DNA from: Diogma glabrata
Taxonomy: Eukaryota > Arthropoda > Insecta > Diptera > Cylindrotomidae
Direction: 5' to 3'
DNA length: 64,000 nt
Assembly (NCBI GenBank): GCA_963693315.1
Contig: OY856186.1
Span: 288,105,826 to 288,169,825 of the forward strand
Shown here: one piece after another, positions 36,361 through 49,460 of the stretch
Position numbering within the stretch: position 1 is the first letter of the stretch
Layout: every line of letters begins with the position of its first letter
The notes under the pieces: generated by a model
The model's database searches: none
The model's input: the letters and a program-made list of their open reading frames with translations, nothing else
What the model was told of the DNA's origin: nothing
Position numbers and translations under genes: made by a program

Positions 36361-39140
36361 GGCATCACTTAAACCTCGACATGCTGCATCTTGACTGTTT
36401 TTCTGTGCCTCTGTGAAGACTGAGACCCTTAACAGAAGGAACAGCCCTGTTGCAGTTGAGTTGCAGCATCCAAACGAATACGTATTTCAAATTATTTGTA
36501 AAAGGGTATCAAAATTCGAATTTTCTGGGATTAGTAATATGTATCCTATGTGTATAATGACTGCGTTCTTTTGATACATTAGTATTTTTAAGCCTAGTGA
36601 GTTTTGGCACGTCATTACATCAAATGATGGTATTGATCGACCATTTTAAGTCATTCTTTTTTGTCTCTATGCAAATGAATAATAATCAGAAGTTGAAAAT
36701 TCAACTATTTGGCTTTAGTGGATGCAGTTAGTTATTGTAATTCGCTATAATTTTGTGATACGCTGATCAGTTAAAGTAATCCATATTCTATTTAAATATT
36801 TTGATAAAGAATAACTATAGGCGGAAACAAATCTGCATTAAAATCTTTCTACTTACTACCCCCAAAATTTTATTTTTCGGTTCTAAATAGATTCAGAAAA
36901 TTCAGAAATGTTAAACATAAATTGAGAATGTTTTGTGTCTTTGATTGAAATTGTCTACTGCTGGTAATGTTGTTTTTAATAAATTTGCATCAAATTAACA
37001 AATAAGGTACAACAATGTAGTAGAATTAAGTTTGTAAATTAGTTAAGAAGGAAACTTTTGTGGAAACGAGTCATGGTAGACCGAGATTTTACTCCACCTA
37101 TTGTTGGACTCTTGAGCGGTTGAAAATAATAATCCATCTATAGGATATAAAAAAAAAACCATTGTGTTGAATGGTCGAAATTTCTAATATGCCGGATGAA
37201 GAGATAGCAAGAAAAAGACGAGAGGAGGTAGATGACAGAGGATATAAAAGATCGGTCGACCATGATGGTTGGTTCTTCACTTTTGTAACTTGTGACGTTG
37301 TGACAGTAATTGTTAAAATTTTTATTATGTAAATCAAATTGAGATAATAAACAAAAAAAAATAATTTTAATTGTGATTTGTTCGCTTTTGTGAGTTGATT
37401 GTAGTATCTTGACAGTGGGGCGTCAGTAACAAAACAACAAAGGGAGAAATTGTGCTGTGTTCTTGTTTTTGTGGTAATGTTTACCCAGGTTGATGACAGT
37501 ATCCTCGTCACAGCCGGCATAAAAGCAAAGGAAATATTACTATTTGTATTGCCGCTGATGGATAGCTGACTCTTGCCGGTCATTATTTATTGTTAATGAC
37601 GTTGATGCGGGTGTAACATTGACTTATTGGAAATCGTACTAGTAATCTCAACATTGTTATCTTTATCAGTGCATGTATGTGGAAGAAACTAATGGACTGC
37701 TATTGCTGACGTAGTATAATCAATCTGGATAATTTGTTAATCAATACGGATTTACATGCTATTGCTGACGTGATACAATCAACCTGGATAATTTTGATAA
37801 TCAATACGGATTTATATGCTATTACTGACGTAGAATATTCAACCTGAATAATTTGTAAGTTATTTTATTTAATTTTACCTGTATAAATGTTAAAATTTAA
37901 TATCTAATAATAGTATCATGGCTTCCATGTTACTCTAAATGAATCATTTGTGATCAAGACGTGAGAGCGGTCTCGTTCAATCTCCGCATGATGGTTCCTA
38001 AAGATTTGTAATGTGTCCTCATCCATTTATAAAAAAAAATCAATTTTTAATCTAACATAATTTCTTTGTTGCCAACGGCTGAATCAATGAAAACCTTTTA
38101 ATGCTGAAGCTATCCCGTGATAGCCTGTGACGCGTGGAACATTCTTCTTTGAAATATTGAGGAGTATGTTAGAAAATAAACAAAGCAATATTCTAATTTT
38201 TCGGTATACGCCGATCCTTATCAGTTAACAAACGAATGTCTGTTGTAGTTCTGTGTTTTCTAGAATACATGTAATATATTGCTACACAAGTTTGATCAAA
38301 TGCAGATCAGGGTACAGGATGATACATTCAGAATATTTTAAAAAAAACGGAGTTACAAGCTGAGGTACTAATTCATATATTACAAAACATGCTCGAACTA
38401 TAGGCCTCCAAACCTAAATAATCTGTTTGTACCACGAAATGATAGATTGAATGACACATTTTTTGATCGAGGTATCTCCATATGGAATACCCACTTGTAA
38501 AGATTAATTAAGAGAAATAATTCAAAAATGTTCAAAAAGAATATTGCAAATTTGTATGGTTCCGTTTTTAATAGGAACACTATTGGTAGGAGTACGACAG
38601 GTTGTATATTATTATATTCAAATGACAATAAACAAACAGCATACAAAAACTGATTAACCGAGATAGCTCTACAAAACTACCATAAAATCAAGAACATTTC
38701 ACGTAAAAGTAATTTTATAACTGTACGAATTTTGGATAGTAATCGGAAGATATATAGTCACCGGCTTTTTAATATGCATTAACAGCTTATTTATGCGAAA
38801 ACAATACTTTTAATCATGATTATAATATTTTCATATGTAAGCATATTATTATAGTCAAGAGAAAAACGTAAATTAGCTTTTTATTGTTCAGTTTTTTTCG
38901 ACAGAAGAGCTTGAAAAATATATTGTTTTGTATTGATTTAAAACAAAAAAGCTGAATGGTATGGTATATGCACGAAAATGTCGAACCATTGTTATAAAAA
39001 AACATTGTTACATTTGAGTGCGTTTTTGAAACAAAATTATTTTTTGCTGATAACTTATTTTTACTTTTTTTTTACATACCCCTTTAATTTTAAAGATAAA
39101 CCCATCAACATGTAACTACAATTCAATCTGAAGACTTAGA
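36361..39140. other. Gene-free stretch
   Basis: No conserved frame was recognised. The minus-strand frame at 37098-37583 (161 codons) has low-complexity Ile/Ser/Thr composition and no family resemblance. It contains the 60-bp tandem repeat noted separately. The 3' end of the older gypsy element may lie near the left edge. Confidence 0.5.
37695..37860. repeat. 60-bp tandem repeat, just under three units
   Basis: The unit TGCTATTGCTGACGTAGTAT followed by AATCAACCTGGATAATTTTG and ATAATCAATACGGATTTATA starts at 37698, 37757 and 37817. Units are about 90 percent alike by eye. Confidence 0.9.
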
Positions 39141-39145
39141 CGACT

Positions 39146-39298
39146 TGTTAGAATTAAATTATGTTTTTGTTATGTTGGTATTAATATAAACATTGTATCT
39201 ATAATGTCATTGTAAAATATATAACCTCACTTCCGTTCTGTATCTTTAATGAACTGCTTGTTTAATTTCTTGCTCCGTATTTGAATCAACTTTCATCA
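39146..39298 (+). repeat. 5' LTR of copia element, 153 bp
   Basis: Begins TGTTAGAATTAAATTATG and ends AATCAACTTTCATCA. It matches the 3' LTR apart from a few changes and the hairpin insertion there. It is very short for an LTR. Confidence 0.9.
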
Positions 39299-39316
39299 AG
39301 TTGTGGGCCCAGCAAA
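39299..39316 (+). promoter_or_regulatory. Copia primer-binding site
   Basis: AGTTGTGGGCCCAGCAAA lies directly after the 5' LTR and resembles the half-tRNA (initiator Met) primer site of Drosophila copia rather than a 3'-terminal tRNA site, which would start TGG. Identification rests on recall of that site. Confidence 0.7.
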
Positions 39317-39425
39317 TAAGTTCGAAACTAATTTCATTAAAGTTTAATAAAGAAAACGGATTTCAAATTTTATATATTTTCATCAGATAAAGTTAATTTG
39401 TTGTAATTAAATTTTTCTTCTCATC

Positions 39426-42400
39426 ATGGCAGCTACAACATCAAACAGTATACTACCTATTTTTGGAAAATTAATTGGACGTGAAAACTACAATAATTGG
39501 GCGTTTGCAATGCAGGCCTATCTTGAACACGAAGACATTTGGAATATTGTTCAAGGTATCGAGGTTCCAAAAGAGTCTGCTGAGGTTAAATTGAAAAATG
39601 AAACACGTGCAAAATCAAAACTAATTATGATGGTTCATGAAAACAATTATATTCATATTCGTAGTGCAAAGTCCACTAAAGAAGTTTGGGATAGCGTTTG
39701 AAGATAAAGGTGTGGCACGTCGTGTTAGCTTAATGCGTAAGATGATACTCACAAAATTACAAGATTGTCGTTCCATGGAGGAATATGTGACAACAATATT
39801 AACAACAGCACAAATGCTTAATGACATAAATTTTGTCGTTAGTGAAGAATAGGTAGGAACATTTTTGTTGGCTCGTTTGCCAGAATCCTATAAACCCATG
39901 ATAATGGCTATGGAAAGCTCTGGTGCTGATGTTACAGGTGACTACGTTAAAACCAAACTTTTGCAAGACACGAAAAATGAAAATAACAGTGAAAGTGCTG
40001 CTCTTTATTCAAAAGAAAAGAAAAGGAGATTACCGCGATGTTATAATTGCAACAAAATTGGACACTTTGTTAATAAGTGTTCCAAGCCGAATAAGCACAA
40101 CAAGAAAGATTTGGTGAAAACAGAAAAATCAACATTCTGTGCGTTGATTACTCCAGAGACAAATGCTATAAATAGTTGGTACGTTGATTCAGGAGCGTCA
40201 TCTCATATGACGCATGATGGCACAATTCTTTCGAATGTTTCGAGACTTAATGAAGAAAGAACAGTTGTTGTTGCCAATAATCAACGCTTAGCAATCAGAG
40301 AAAAGAGTGAGTGTTCATTATCCTTATTGCTAAACGGAAAACAGGAAAAAGTTCGCGCTGAAAATGTGTTAGTAGTGCCCGAATTATCCACAAATTTGTT
40401 ATCCATCAGTCAAATTGTTAAAAATAAAAACAAGAAAATTATTTTTGATGCAAATGGCTGTCGAATTTATGATTCTGCTGAATTAATTGCTACAGCTTCG
40501 TTATACGATGGTATTTATCGATTAAATACAATAGAGAATGAGGCATCTTATACAGTACGAGAAGAACGTGATTTGTGGCATCGACGTCTCGGTCATTTGA
40601 GTGACGGCTATACGAAGAAATTAGTTAAAAAATTGGAAAATTGAGTTACACATCTGGTAATAGTTATCAAAAATGTGTTTCTTGCATTAAAAGCAAACAG
40701 TGTCGATTGGCGTTCCGTAGTATAGGATCGCGAGCATCTGAAGTTTGGAGCTTGTTCATGTTGATGTGATCAGACCCTTTGAAGAGACTTCAATTGGGGG
40801 ATCTTGATTTGTTTTTGCCATAGAAGATGATTTTACAAGGAAAGTAATACAGAAGTTTTTAGAATTCAAGAGCTATGCAGAGAACCATACTGGAAAGAAA
40901 ATAAAACATATAAGAAGCGATAATGGCACAGAAATATGTAACGATGCAATAAATAAAATTTGCCGGGAAAATGGAATAATACATCAGACGACTTGTATTT
41001 ATACTCCTGAACAAAATGGTCTTAGGGAAAGAATGAATCGGACTTTAGTTGAGAAGACAAAGTCAATTTTGTTTGATGCCAATTTGCCGAAAAAGCTTTG
41101 GGCGGAAGCCATCAATACTGCTGCATTCTTGATAAATAGATCACCGTGCAGTTCTAAAGAAGAAGTGCCTGAAGAACAGTGGAGTAAAAAGGCAGTGAGC
41201 TACAAATTTCTACGCGTTTTTGGATGTGTCTGTCATGTACACATACCAAAACAAAAAAGACGAAAACTGGACTCGAAATCTGAAATGGGCAGTTTTGTTG
41301 GTTATAGCTTAAAATCAAAAGGATACAGAGTTTATCTTCTTGAAAGTGACAAACTTTTTGTTAGTCGAGATGTGATTTTTTGTGAAAACTAGCAGTACCA
41401 TTTCAGCAAGAAGGTAAATGATGAAATTAGTTCCATTAATTTATTTGATATATTTGCAGCTGATTCAAATATAATTACACCGAGTGTTGTTGCTGTAAAT
41501 AATGACGATGAAGTTCAGACCAATGCAAATGATGGTGGAAATCAAATTGAAAATTTATCCATGCAATTTGCAGACTCATCCCAAGATACATATTACACTG
41601 ACGATGATTTAGCAGAAACAGTTGATTCAGATGATAATTTTTTACCATTAAACGTTACAGTTAAACGTGCAGTTCGAAGACCGAATCGTGTGGCAAAACC
41701 AAAACAATTTGATAACTATCTGAGTTACAGCTTAAAAAATCTTGATGGTCGTGATCCATTGACAGTTGATGAAGCACTGAGTAGTTCTAATTGGTCGAAA
41801 TAGAAAGAAGCTATGGATTTTGAATATAAATCATTGATGGAAAATAATTTATGGTCGCTTGTTGATTTACCTCCAAATAAAAAATCTGTTGCATCTATGT
41901 GGGTTTTCAAAACCAAAAGAAATGCCGCAGGTGAAGTTGAAAAATATAATTTGGTGTATATTACAATAATACGTACTCGCCTGTTGTGAGTTATGATTCA
42001 ATTCGATTTTTAATTGCAATGTCTGTTCGTCATAACATGAAAATCCATCATATGGACGCTGTATCAGCTTTTCTCCTGGGCGAGCTTTCAGATGAGATAT
42101 ACATGATTCAGCCGGAATGTTTTACGAAAGACGAGAACAGTCTGTAGATTGCGAAAATCTATTTATGGTTTGAAGCAAGCGAGTTGGGTCTGGAATTCTA
42201 GTTTGGACTGTAAATTTATTTATTTATTTATTTACAATTCATCAAATAAAAGAATTCCTGCATCTAAATTTTAAAATGAAGGACCTTGGCATTGCAAAGT
42301 TCTTTTTGGGAATGCAAATAAAACATGATGATGATGGAGGAATGGCGATATGTCACTACATCAAAGAAATATTACATCGTTTTAATATGCACGAATGTAA

Positions 42401-43988
42401 TCCGGTTACAATTCCATTAGATCATCAACAGGTTTTATCAGAGTAAATGTGTCCTCATGACATTGAAGATGAAAACAAAACGAAAGAAATTCCATATAAA
42501 GAAGCCGTGGGAAGTTTGCTGTATTTGGCACAAATATCACACCCTGATATTTGTTTTGCAGTGAACAAATTAAGTCGTTATTGTAAAAACCCAGGTATGC
42601 CTCATTGGAATGCAGCAAAACGTGTTTTGAGATACCTAAAAGGATCAATCGATGCAAAATTGGTGTACTCAAAAGATGGTTCACCGAATCTGGTTGGTTA
42701 TAGTGATTTTGATTGATAGAGATGTGACGATATTTAGGTAGCAGCTACTTTTTCACTGTTACTCAAAAGTAGCAATCACTGCCTGTTACTAAATATTTAA
42801 AGTAACAGTTCCTATTTTTTATTCGCTGTGAATTTTTGAAAATAAAATTCAGACAGCTACTTTAGTATTTTTTTCTTTTAAAGTAAAAATACAACAAGAA
42901 CATTAAAATAAAATCACTTTGATTTCTAAAAGTAACAGCTCCTATTATTTGGTCACTGTGATTCAGACTGCTACTTTAGTATTTTTTTCTTTTAAAATAA
43001 AAATACGAACGAGAGGAACAGGAAAATAAAATCACTGTGATTTCTAAAAGTAACAGTTCCTATTATTTGGGTGCTGTGATTTAGACTGCTCCCTGCTACT
43101 TTAGTATTTTTTTCTTTTAAAATAAAAATACGAACAAGAGGGACAGGAAAGTAAAAAAATCGCTGTGATTTCTTTGATATCATTAAAAACATTGATATTT
43201 AAGTAGCAGTTGTTTTTTTGTTTCTCGTTCGTATTTTTTATTTGAAAAGAAAAAAATTTTATTTGAATTAGTATATATTATTTGAATTAATAGAATAATC
43301 AAATTAAAAATACATTGAATGTGCATTGAATGAACTTTATTTTCTTTAAAGATATTTAATACATTCAAAAACGTTATTTGATAATATTACATACTTGACT
43401 TTGGACTTTTTTCTTTATTTTTTAAAAATCACACCTGTTGCTATAGTCGCTGTTATTTTTCACAGTGATATGAAAGTAGCAGTAACAGTTTGTAACAGTG
43501 ACTGAAAAGTAGCAGTTTTGCCCATCTCTACTGATTGGGCGAGTGATGTCGATAGAAGGCGTTCTACATCTGGATATATGTTTGAGCTACAAAATGGTCC
43601 AATATCGTGGAACTCCAAGAGACAAGCAACAGCTGCACTATCAACAGCTGAAGCTGAATACATGGCGCTGGTTCTGGCTGCTCAACAAGGATTATGGCTT
43701 AAACAATTACAGCTTGAAATGTTTCCGGAACACAGTGATCAACTTAAGATGTTTTGTGACAATAAAAGTTCTATTATCATGACTCCTAATAATATAAATC
43801 ATAGCCGTGCAAAACATATAGATATCAAACACCATTTTCTAAAGGATGTGGTAGCAGAAAAAAGGTTGGTACTGGAGTATATTTCAACAACTTATATGAA
43901 AGCCGATATATTCACGAAGCCTCTTTCAAATCAACAGCATCATAAATGCATCGAATCTCTTGGATTAAAATTTAAATTTAAAACTTAA
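39426..43988 (+). pseudogene. Copia gag-pol polyprotein, broken
   Basis: The start MAATTSNSILPIFGKLIGRE is a copia gag. The zinc knuckle CYNCNKIGHFVNKC is at about 40038-40080 and the protease motif WYVDSGASSHMT at about 40178. The pre-integrase motif LWHRRLGHLS is at about 40575, then integrase (RSDNGTEICND region, broken, then NRTLVEKTKSILFDANLPKK). RT follows (ASMWVFKTKRNAAGEVEKYN; HHMDAVSAFLLGEL), and RNase H ([20 protein letters not shown]; ending [13 protein letters not shown]). Stops lie at about 39700, 39850, 40642, 41391 and 41801. The RT catalytic YVDD segment is missing: an AT-rich TTTA repeat at 42210-42235 marks the deletion. RNase H is split by the element at 42717-43530. Confidence 0.93.
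42717..43530. mobile_element. hAT-type MITE inside copia RNase H
   Basis: Ends TAGAGATGTGAC and (inverted) TAGAGATGGGCAAAAC form short hAT-like terminal repeats. The copia protein is split exactly here, between GYSDFD and [14 protein letters not shown]. Flanks TTGATTGA and CTGATTGG agree at 6 of 8 positions, a decayed 8-bp duplication. The interior has repeated AAAGTAACAG(T/C)TCCTATT units and no transposase. Confidence 0.88.
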
Positions 43989-43999
43989 TTTTGGAGGAT

Positions 44000-44262
44000 C
44001 GTTAGAATTAAATTATGTTTTTGTTATGTTGGTACTAATATATACCCGCTAAACATGGTGAATCGTTTACGAACCGTTTACGAACCATTTACGAACCGTT
44101 TACGAACCACATTGTTCGTTTACGGTTCGTAAACGATTCACCATGTTTAGCGGGTACATTGTATCTAATGTCATTATAAAATATATAACCTCACTTCCGT
44201 TCTGTATCTTTAATGAACTGCTTGTTTTATTTCTTGCTCCGTATTTGAATCAACTTTCATCA
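44000..44262 (+). repeat. 3' LTR of copia element with insertion
   Basis: Matches the 5' LTR on both sides of a 112-bp palindromic insertion at 44044-44155. The first base is C where the 5' LTR has T. It ends TTTCATCA before the target duplication CGACT. Confidence 0.9.
44044..44155. mobile_element. 112-bp palindromic mini-element
   Basis: ACCCGCTAAACATGGTGAAT then CGTTTACGAACCGT is mirrored by ACGGTTCGTAAACG then ATTCACCATGTTTAGCGGGT. The centre repeats TTTACGAACC four times. Its absence from the 5' LTR of the same element shows it inserted after the copia element did. It could fold into one long hairpin. Confidence 0.92.
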
Positions 44263-44330
44263 CGACTTCGACTTTTTATGCTAGTTATTCATTTTAACAA
44301 GCCATTAATAAACACATATTTATCTTCATT

Positions 44331-45967
44331 TGTGGCGAACATTTAAATTAAAAAATTTTCAATATTTAGTAGGCGATTTTTTTGTCGTTAAAATTAAAAA
44401 AAAAACAAATTAGTTTTTTAGAGTTTTTGCAAAAAGTAGTTCTCTTATTTTTATGTTCCAGTTCCTTAATTCAGTGCCAAACATTTTCTCCTAGCGTCAC
44501 ATTCTTCTTTTTTCTCCAAATTTTTATTTTTCGGCTTTCAAGCCACGTGAACTCCTGCTAGTGCGACCATTTTTTTGAATTTTTCGTTTTGTTTAATAAT
44601 CGATATCATGGGCCGAAGCTTCAGAACTCTTTCCTTCGTAAGACTCACTTCATTATCCGTTACTTATGGGCCGAATTAATCACCTTCTTCCTTCGTAAGA
44701 CCCGCTCCAATCTCCTTAACTTATGGGCCGAAACAAATTTTTCGAATTTTCTGATTTTTTTTTTATTTACTATCCCTAACATTACCCATATGTTACCATA
44801 ACATGACCATCTTCTTACCTTAACCATCTATCTGTTGACAAAACAGGTATGGTCCTTATGCATATAAAAATCAGATTTCACCTAATTAAGCAGAACCTCC
44901 AAATATCTGATCTTAAAGGAATATTCCTAACGTTACCCATATGTTTTTACAACATAAACATCTTCTGACGTTAACCATTTATCTGTTGACAAACAGGCAT
45001 GATTCTTATGGATATTTAAAACGACATTTCAGATATTTATTCTCAATCAGATATTTATTCTCGTTAATCAGATATTTATTCTCAAAGCGATCTTTTTCTA
45101 TGGTACACGTCTCCAAGGTAAACATTGGTCTCAGTCAACTTTGTACTGTCAGACTTTACCAAACTTGTGTTACCATATACACTCCTTTGCTTACGCTAAA
45201 TTTCTGCTTATTCTTGCTTTTAACAGCTACTTTTCGAAAAATGAACTGATATTCACGTTTGTACATGCTAGTATTGTCTCAGTCAACTTTGATCTGTCAG
45301 ACATTCAGCATCACCGACTTTACTTTTCTGCTTCTCGTATTTTTAATCGAACCTTTTAACCTATGGTACACATCTCCACAAATATTGGTCTCGGACAATT
45401 ACTCAGCTCTGTCAGACCTATATCTCCACTCGTGCTACCATAACTCCATAACTGTTCGTTTCTCTTTTTCCAATTCGTAATTTTCTGTCTCGCTTAACAC
45501 AATCTCTCCTAACACATTAGTTTTTAGCTCTCTCCTAACACAATTTCTCCTAACCTTCATATGATCGAACATCGACAGCTAATACCTTACTTTAGGTCAC
45601 ATCGGAAGATGGCTCGACTCTATTTTCGCCACTATTTCTCAGTCGCACAAAATAAATACTGTCTTGTACAGACAACTGTCCACTCAATTCTTCGGACACC
45701 TCCAAACATTCTCTTTTTTGCTATAATACTCGGGCATTCAAAAAACTCTTCCATTCTCCTATTTCCAACTCTTACTAGCTACTTTTCTTTTATCGTTCCA
45801 TCTTTGATGGCACTAGGGGGGGAGTGTCGTGGCGAACATTTAAATTAAAACATTTTCAATATTTATTAGGCGATTTTTTTATCGTTAAAATTTAAAAAAA
45901 ACAAATTAGTTTTTTAGAGTTTTTGCAAAAAGTAGTTCTCTTATTTTTATGTTCCAGTTCCTTAATT
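44331..45967 (+). mobile_element. TRIM-like non-coding LTR element
   Basis: Direct repeats of about 140 bp at 44332-44471 and 45829-45967, both GTGGCGAACATTTAAATTAA... to ATGTTCCAGTTCCTTAATT, bracket about 1.36 kb. A purine tract (AGGGGGGGAG) lies just before the second repeat, as a polypurine tract should. The interior is pyrimidine-rich and has no protein of note. It holds a short tandem repeat around ATGGGCCGAA and TTCCTTCGTAAGAC (44610-44735) and duplicated segments around ATCTGTTGACAAA and CAGATATTTATTCTC. A primer site and target duplication were not identified. Confidence 0.8.
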
Positions 45968-47615
45968 ATATTTTGTCGATAAAATTAAATGTTTTACTCT
46001 ATGATAAATTGTTAGGGGATATAAAATTAAAAAATATTATAAATATTATGTCTGAATTATACATTAAATTTAGTGCAAAATTGTTATTCTAATTGTTTTA
46101 AATTTTCGATGAAGAAGCTTATCTCTGGATTGATTTACTAATCATTTACTAAATATGAGATGTAATTTCTAAGAACTTTTTGGCTGAATAGTAAATTCAA
46201 ATTAATAAGAGCCTATTGCAGAGTTTGATTTAAATTTAGCTCCAGTATTATATAGCTGAATTTCTAGCTGTAAGTTTATGACAATTTAAATCCAGGATTT
46301 TATAGCGAGATTATCAAGCTATACATTTTCAAATATTTGTGTGGGTTCTTTATCTATTACTCATATGTTTTACAAAGAAACGAGCAAATTGCTGAGTGAT
46401 TCATAAAACTTTTAAAAAAAAACACCGCCTCGCATTTTTTAAGCAAAAACAAAAATAGAAAATTCTTTTTTTATATTGCTAAAAACTCATCAAAAACAAC
46501 TGATTGCATCCACAGAATGTAATATCCGAGCCTCATACCATATCAAAACATCAACTAAACTCATTCCTTTTCAAATTTTTATTACTATATTAAAAAAAAA
46601 CAAAACTGTAGTAATCTCAAAATGACAATAGTAATAAAATTATTTATAGTATTTTATCAAAACAAACTAATATTTCATTCATTAAAAACGAGCATTCGCA
46701 ATGACATTTTCGACGCATGCCGATACAACAACAATAAAAAAAACCTAACGTAGCGTCAGTTTCTACTGTAAACTAGGCATAATGTTACCAACAACAATAA
46801 CCCAAAAAGAATAAAAATAGGGATGAAAAATGGAAAAAGAGGGTAATTGTATTAAATTATGTTTTCAGGTTAAATCTTTCTTAACAAGAATCATAAAAAT
46901 TCAATTCTAATTACAAAATGAATTTAAACAAAAACTGTTCCTGAAAGCTTTCCCTCAAAATGAAAATCTACTTTAAAATATTTTCTTACATAAGAAGAAG
47001 AATCAAGAGTTCATTCCTTAATGTTTTCCTTTTCTACATTTGTAGTTTTGGTTTTCTTTGATTAATTATTCACAATTATACTATTTTATTTTAAATTATT
47101 AAAAATTGCATTTGCTTCTAAGCTTTTTCGGTTAATTTAATTTTATAAATATATTTATCACTGGGGAAAACTATGTTTTTTTAAGTTTGCGAAAACTATT
47201 ATTTATTTCTTATATTTAACATAAAGAACTCATTTATCACTTTAACTTTATTGTGTTTTAATTACTTTAAACTATTTATTAAACATTTTGCTTATACAAT
47301 TATAATAATAATAAAACGACTATTTTTTTTTGTTTAATTTAAGGCAAAAATTTGAATTGAAAAATAACTAGACACATTTATTAGAAAGTTTTTTTGTGAA
47401 TATATTTATAAAAAAATCAAAAATGTTTAATATTATAAAATAAAAAATTTCACAGAAAAAAAATTTAATGTATGATGGCGTCCGTTTTATTTATAAATGT
47501 TCTAAGATAGTCGTCGCGACGAATCCACAAAAAAAAAAACAACAATAAAACAAAAAGCTTCAACATTATATATTTATGTATTTTGAGGAGAAAAATGAAA
47601 CAAGTATGTATAAAG
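45968..47615. other. AT-rich gene-free stretch
   Basis: No conserved coding frame, repeat array or inverted termini seen. Confidence 0.5.
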
Positions 47616-47942
47616 GGGCCCATCCACTTTGAAACATGTTTCAAAACTTGGTTTACAAACTTGGTTGCATGTTTACCATACATTATCAAACGTGTTTGTA
47701 AACTTGGTTGACAAACTTAAAATTATATATGTCAATTTCTATTGTTATTTTGTTAAACTCTTCCATACACAGTGAAACATGTTTACAAACCATTAGCTCC
47801 GCCTACTTAAAATCAAAGCATTTTGATTTTACTAAAACCAATTCGAAAACCGTCAAATTGGTTTGCAAACATCACCATACACGATAAAACATTCTATAAA
47901 CACAAACCAAGTTTTGAAACATGTTTCAAAGTGGATGGGCTG
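47616..47942. mobile_element. MITE with ~35-bp terminal inverted repeats
   Basis: GCCCATCCACTTTGAAACAT then GTTTCAAAACTTGGTTT at the left is mirrored by AACCAAGTTTTGAAACATGT then TTCAAAGTGGATGGGC at the right. The interior repeats AAACATGTTT and AACTTGGTTG units. Flanks GTATAAAG and GCATAAGG may be a decayed 8-bp duplication. Confidence 0.85.
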
Positions 47943-48370
47943 CATAAGGATATTTCTTGGAATTTAATGAAAAACAAATAGAGACAACAACAAATTGTAA
48001 TGAATTTTTGTGGGTTTTCCATTCGTTTTTCCGCAACTTTCTTTTTTTTTATTAAGGAGAAAACGAATAAAAGTATTCGTAAAAGCGAAGTTGAGATGAT
48101 AAGTAAAAACAAAAACGATTTTTTCCATTTTTTGTGTTAAACGAACGTTAAAAAAAGTAGTCATCTATGGAGATTTTTCCTAACTAGAAATAAATTTGAT
48201 CTGGCAATTAACAGAAACCTTTAGCTCTAAGGTCTTTCGTATTAAAAATAATTCTCATTACGAACTTCATAAGAAATCTACATTTTTATAAGTAAATTTA
48301 TAAATATAGCGATAAAGTCAATATTTAATTAATGTTAAGATATTTTAATTCATTTCGAAGGTTAACTAAA

Positions 48371-49431
<1,061 letters not shown>

Positions 49432-49460
49432 AAGTATATTTAAATTGAAACCCAAATAAA

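Larger units (their letters stand above)
39146..44262 (+). mobile_element. Degenerate Ty1/copia retrotransposon with target duplication
   Basis: Short LTRs (39146-39298 and 44000-44262, the second enlarged by a 112-bp insertion) flank a copia-order gag-pol. CGACT flanks the element at 39141-39145 and 44263-44267, a 5-bp duplication. The primer site after the 5' LTR contains GTTGTGGGCCCAGCAA, close to the copia site that pairs with an internal fragment of initiator tRNA-Met. A purine-rich tract (TTTTGGAGGAT) precedes the 3' LTR. Coding is broken by stops, a deletion and a hAT MITE. Confidence 0.93.

Noticed and set aside
37098..37583. 161-codon minus-strand frame
   Set aside because: Composition is that of AT-rich non-coding DNA, with no recognisable domain, splice context or paralogue in the window.
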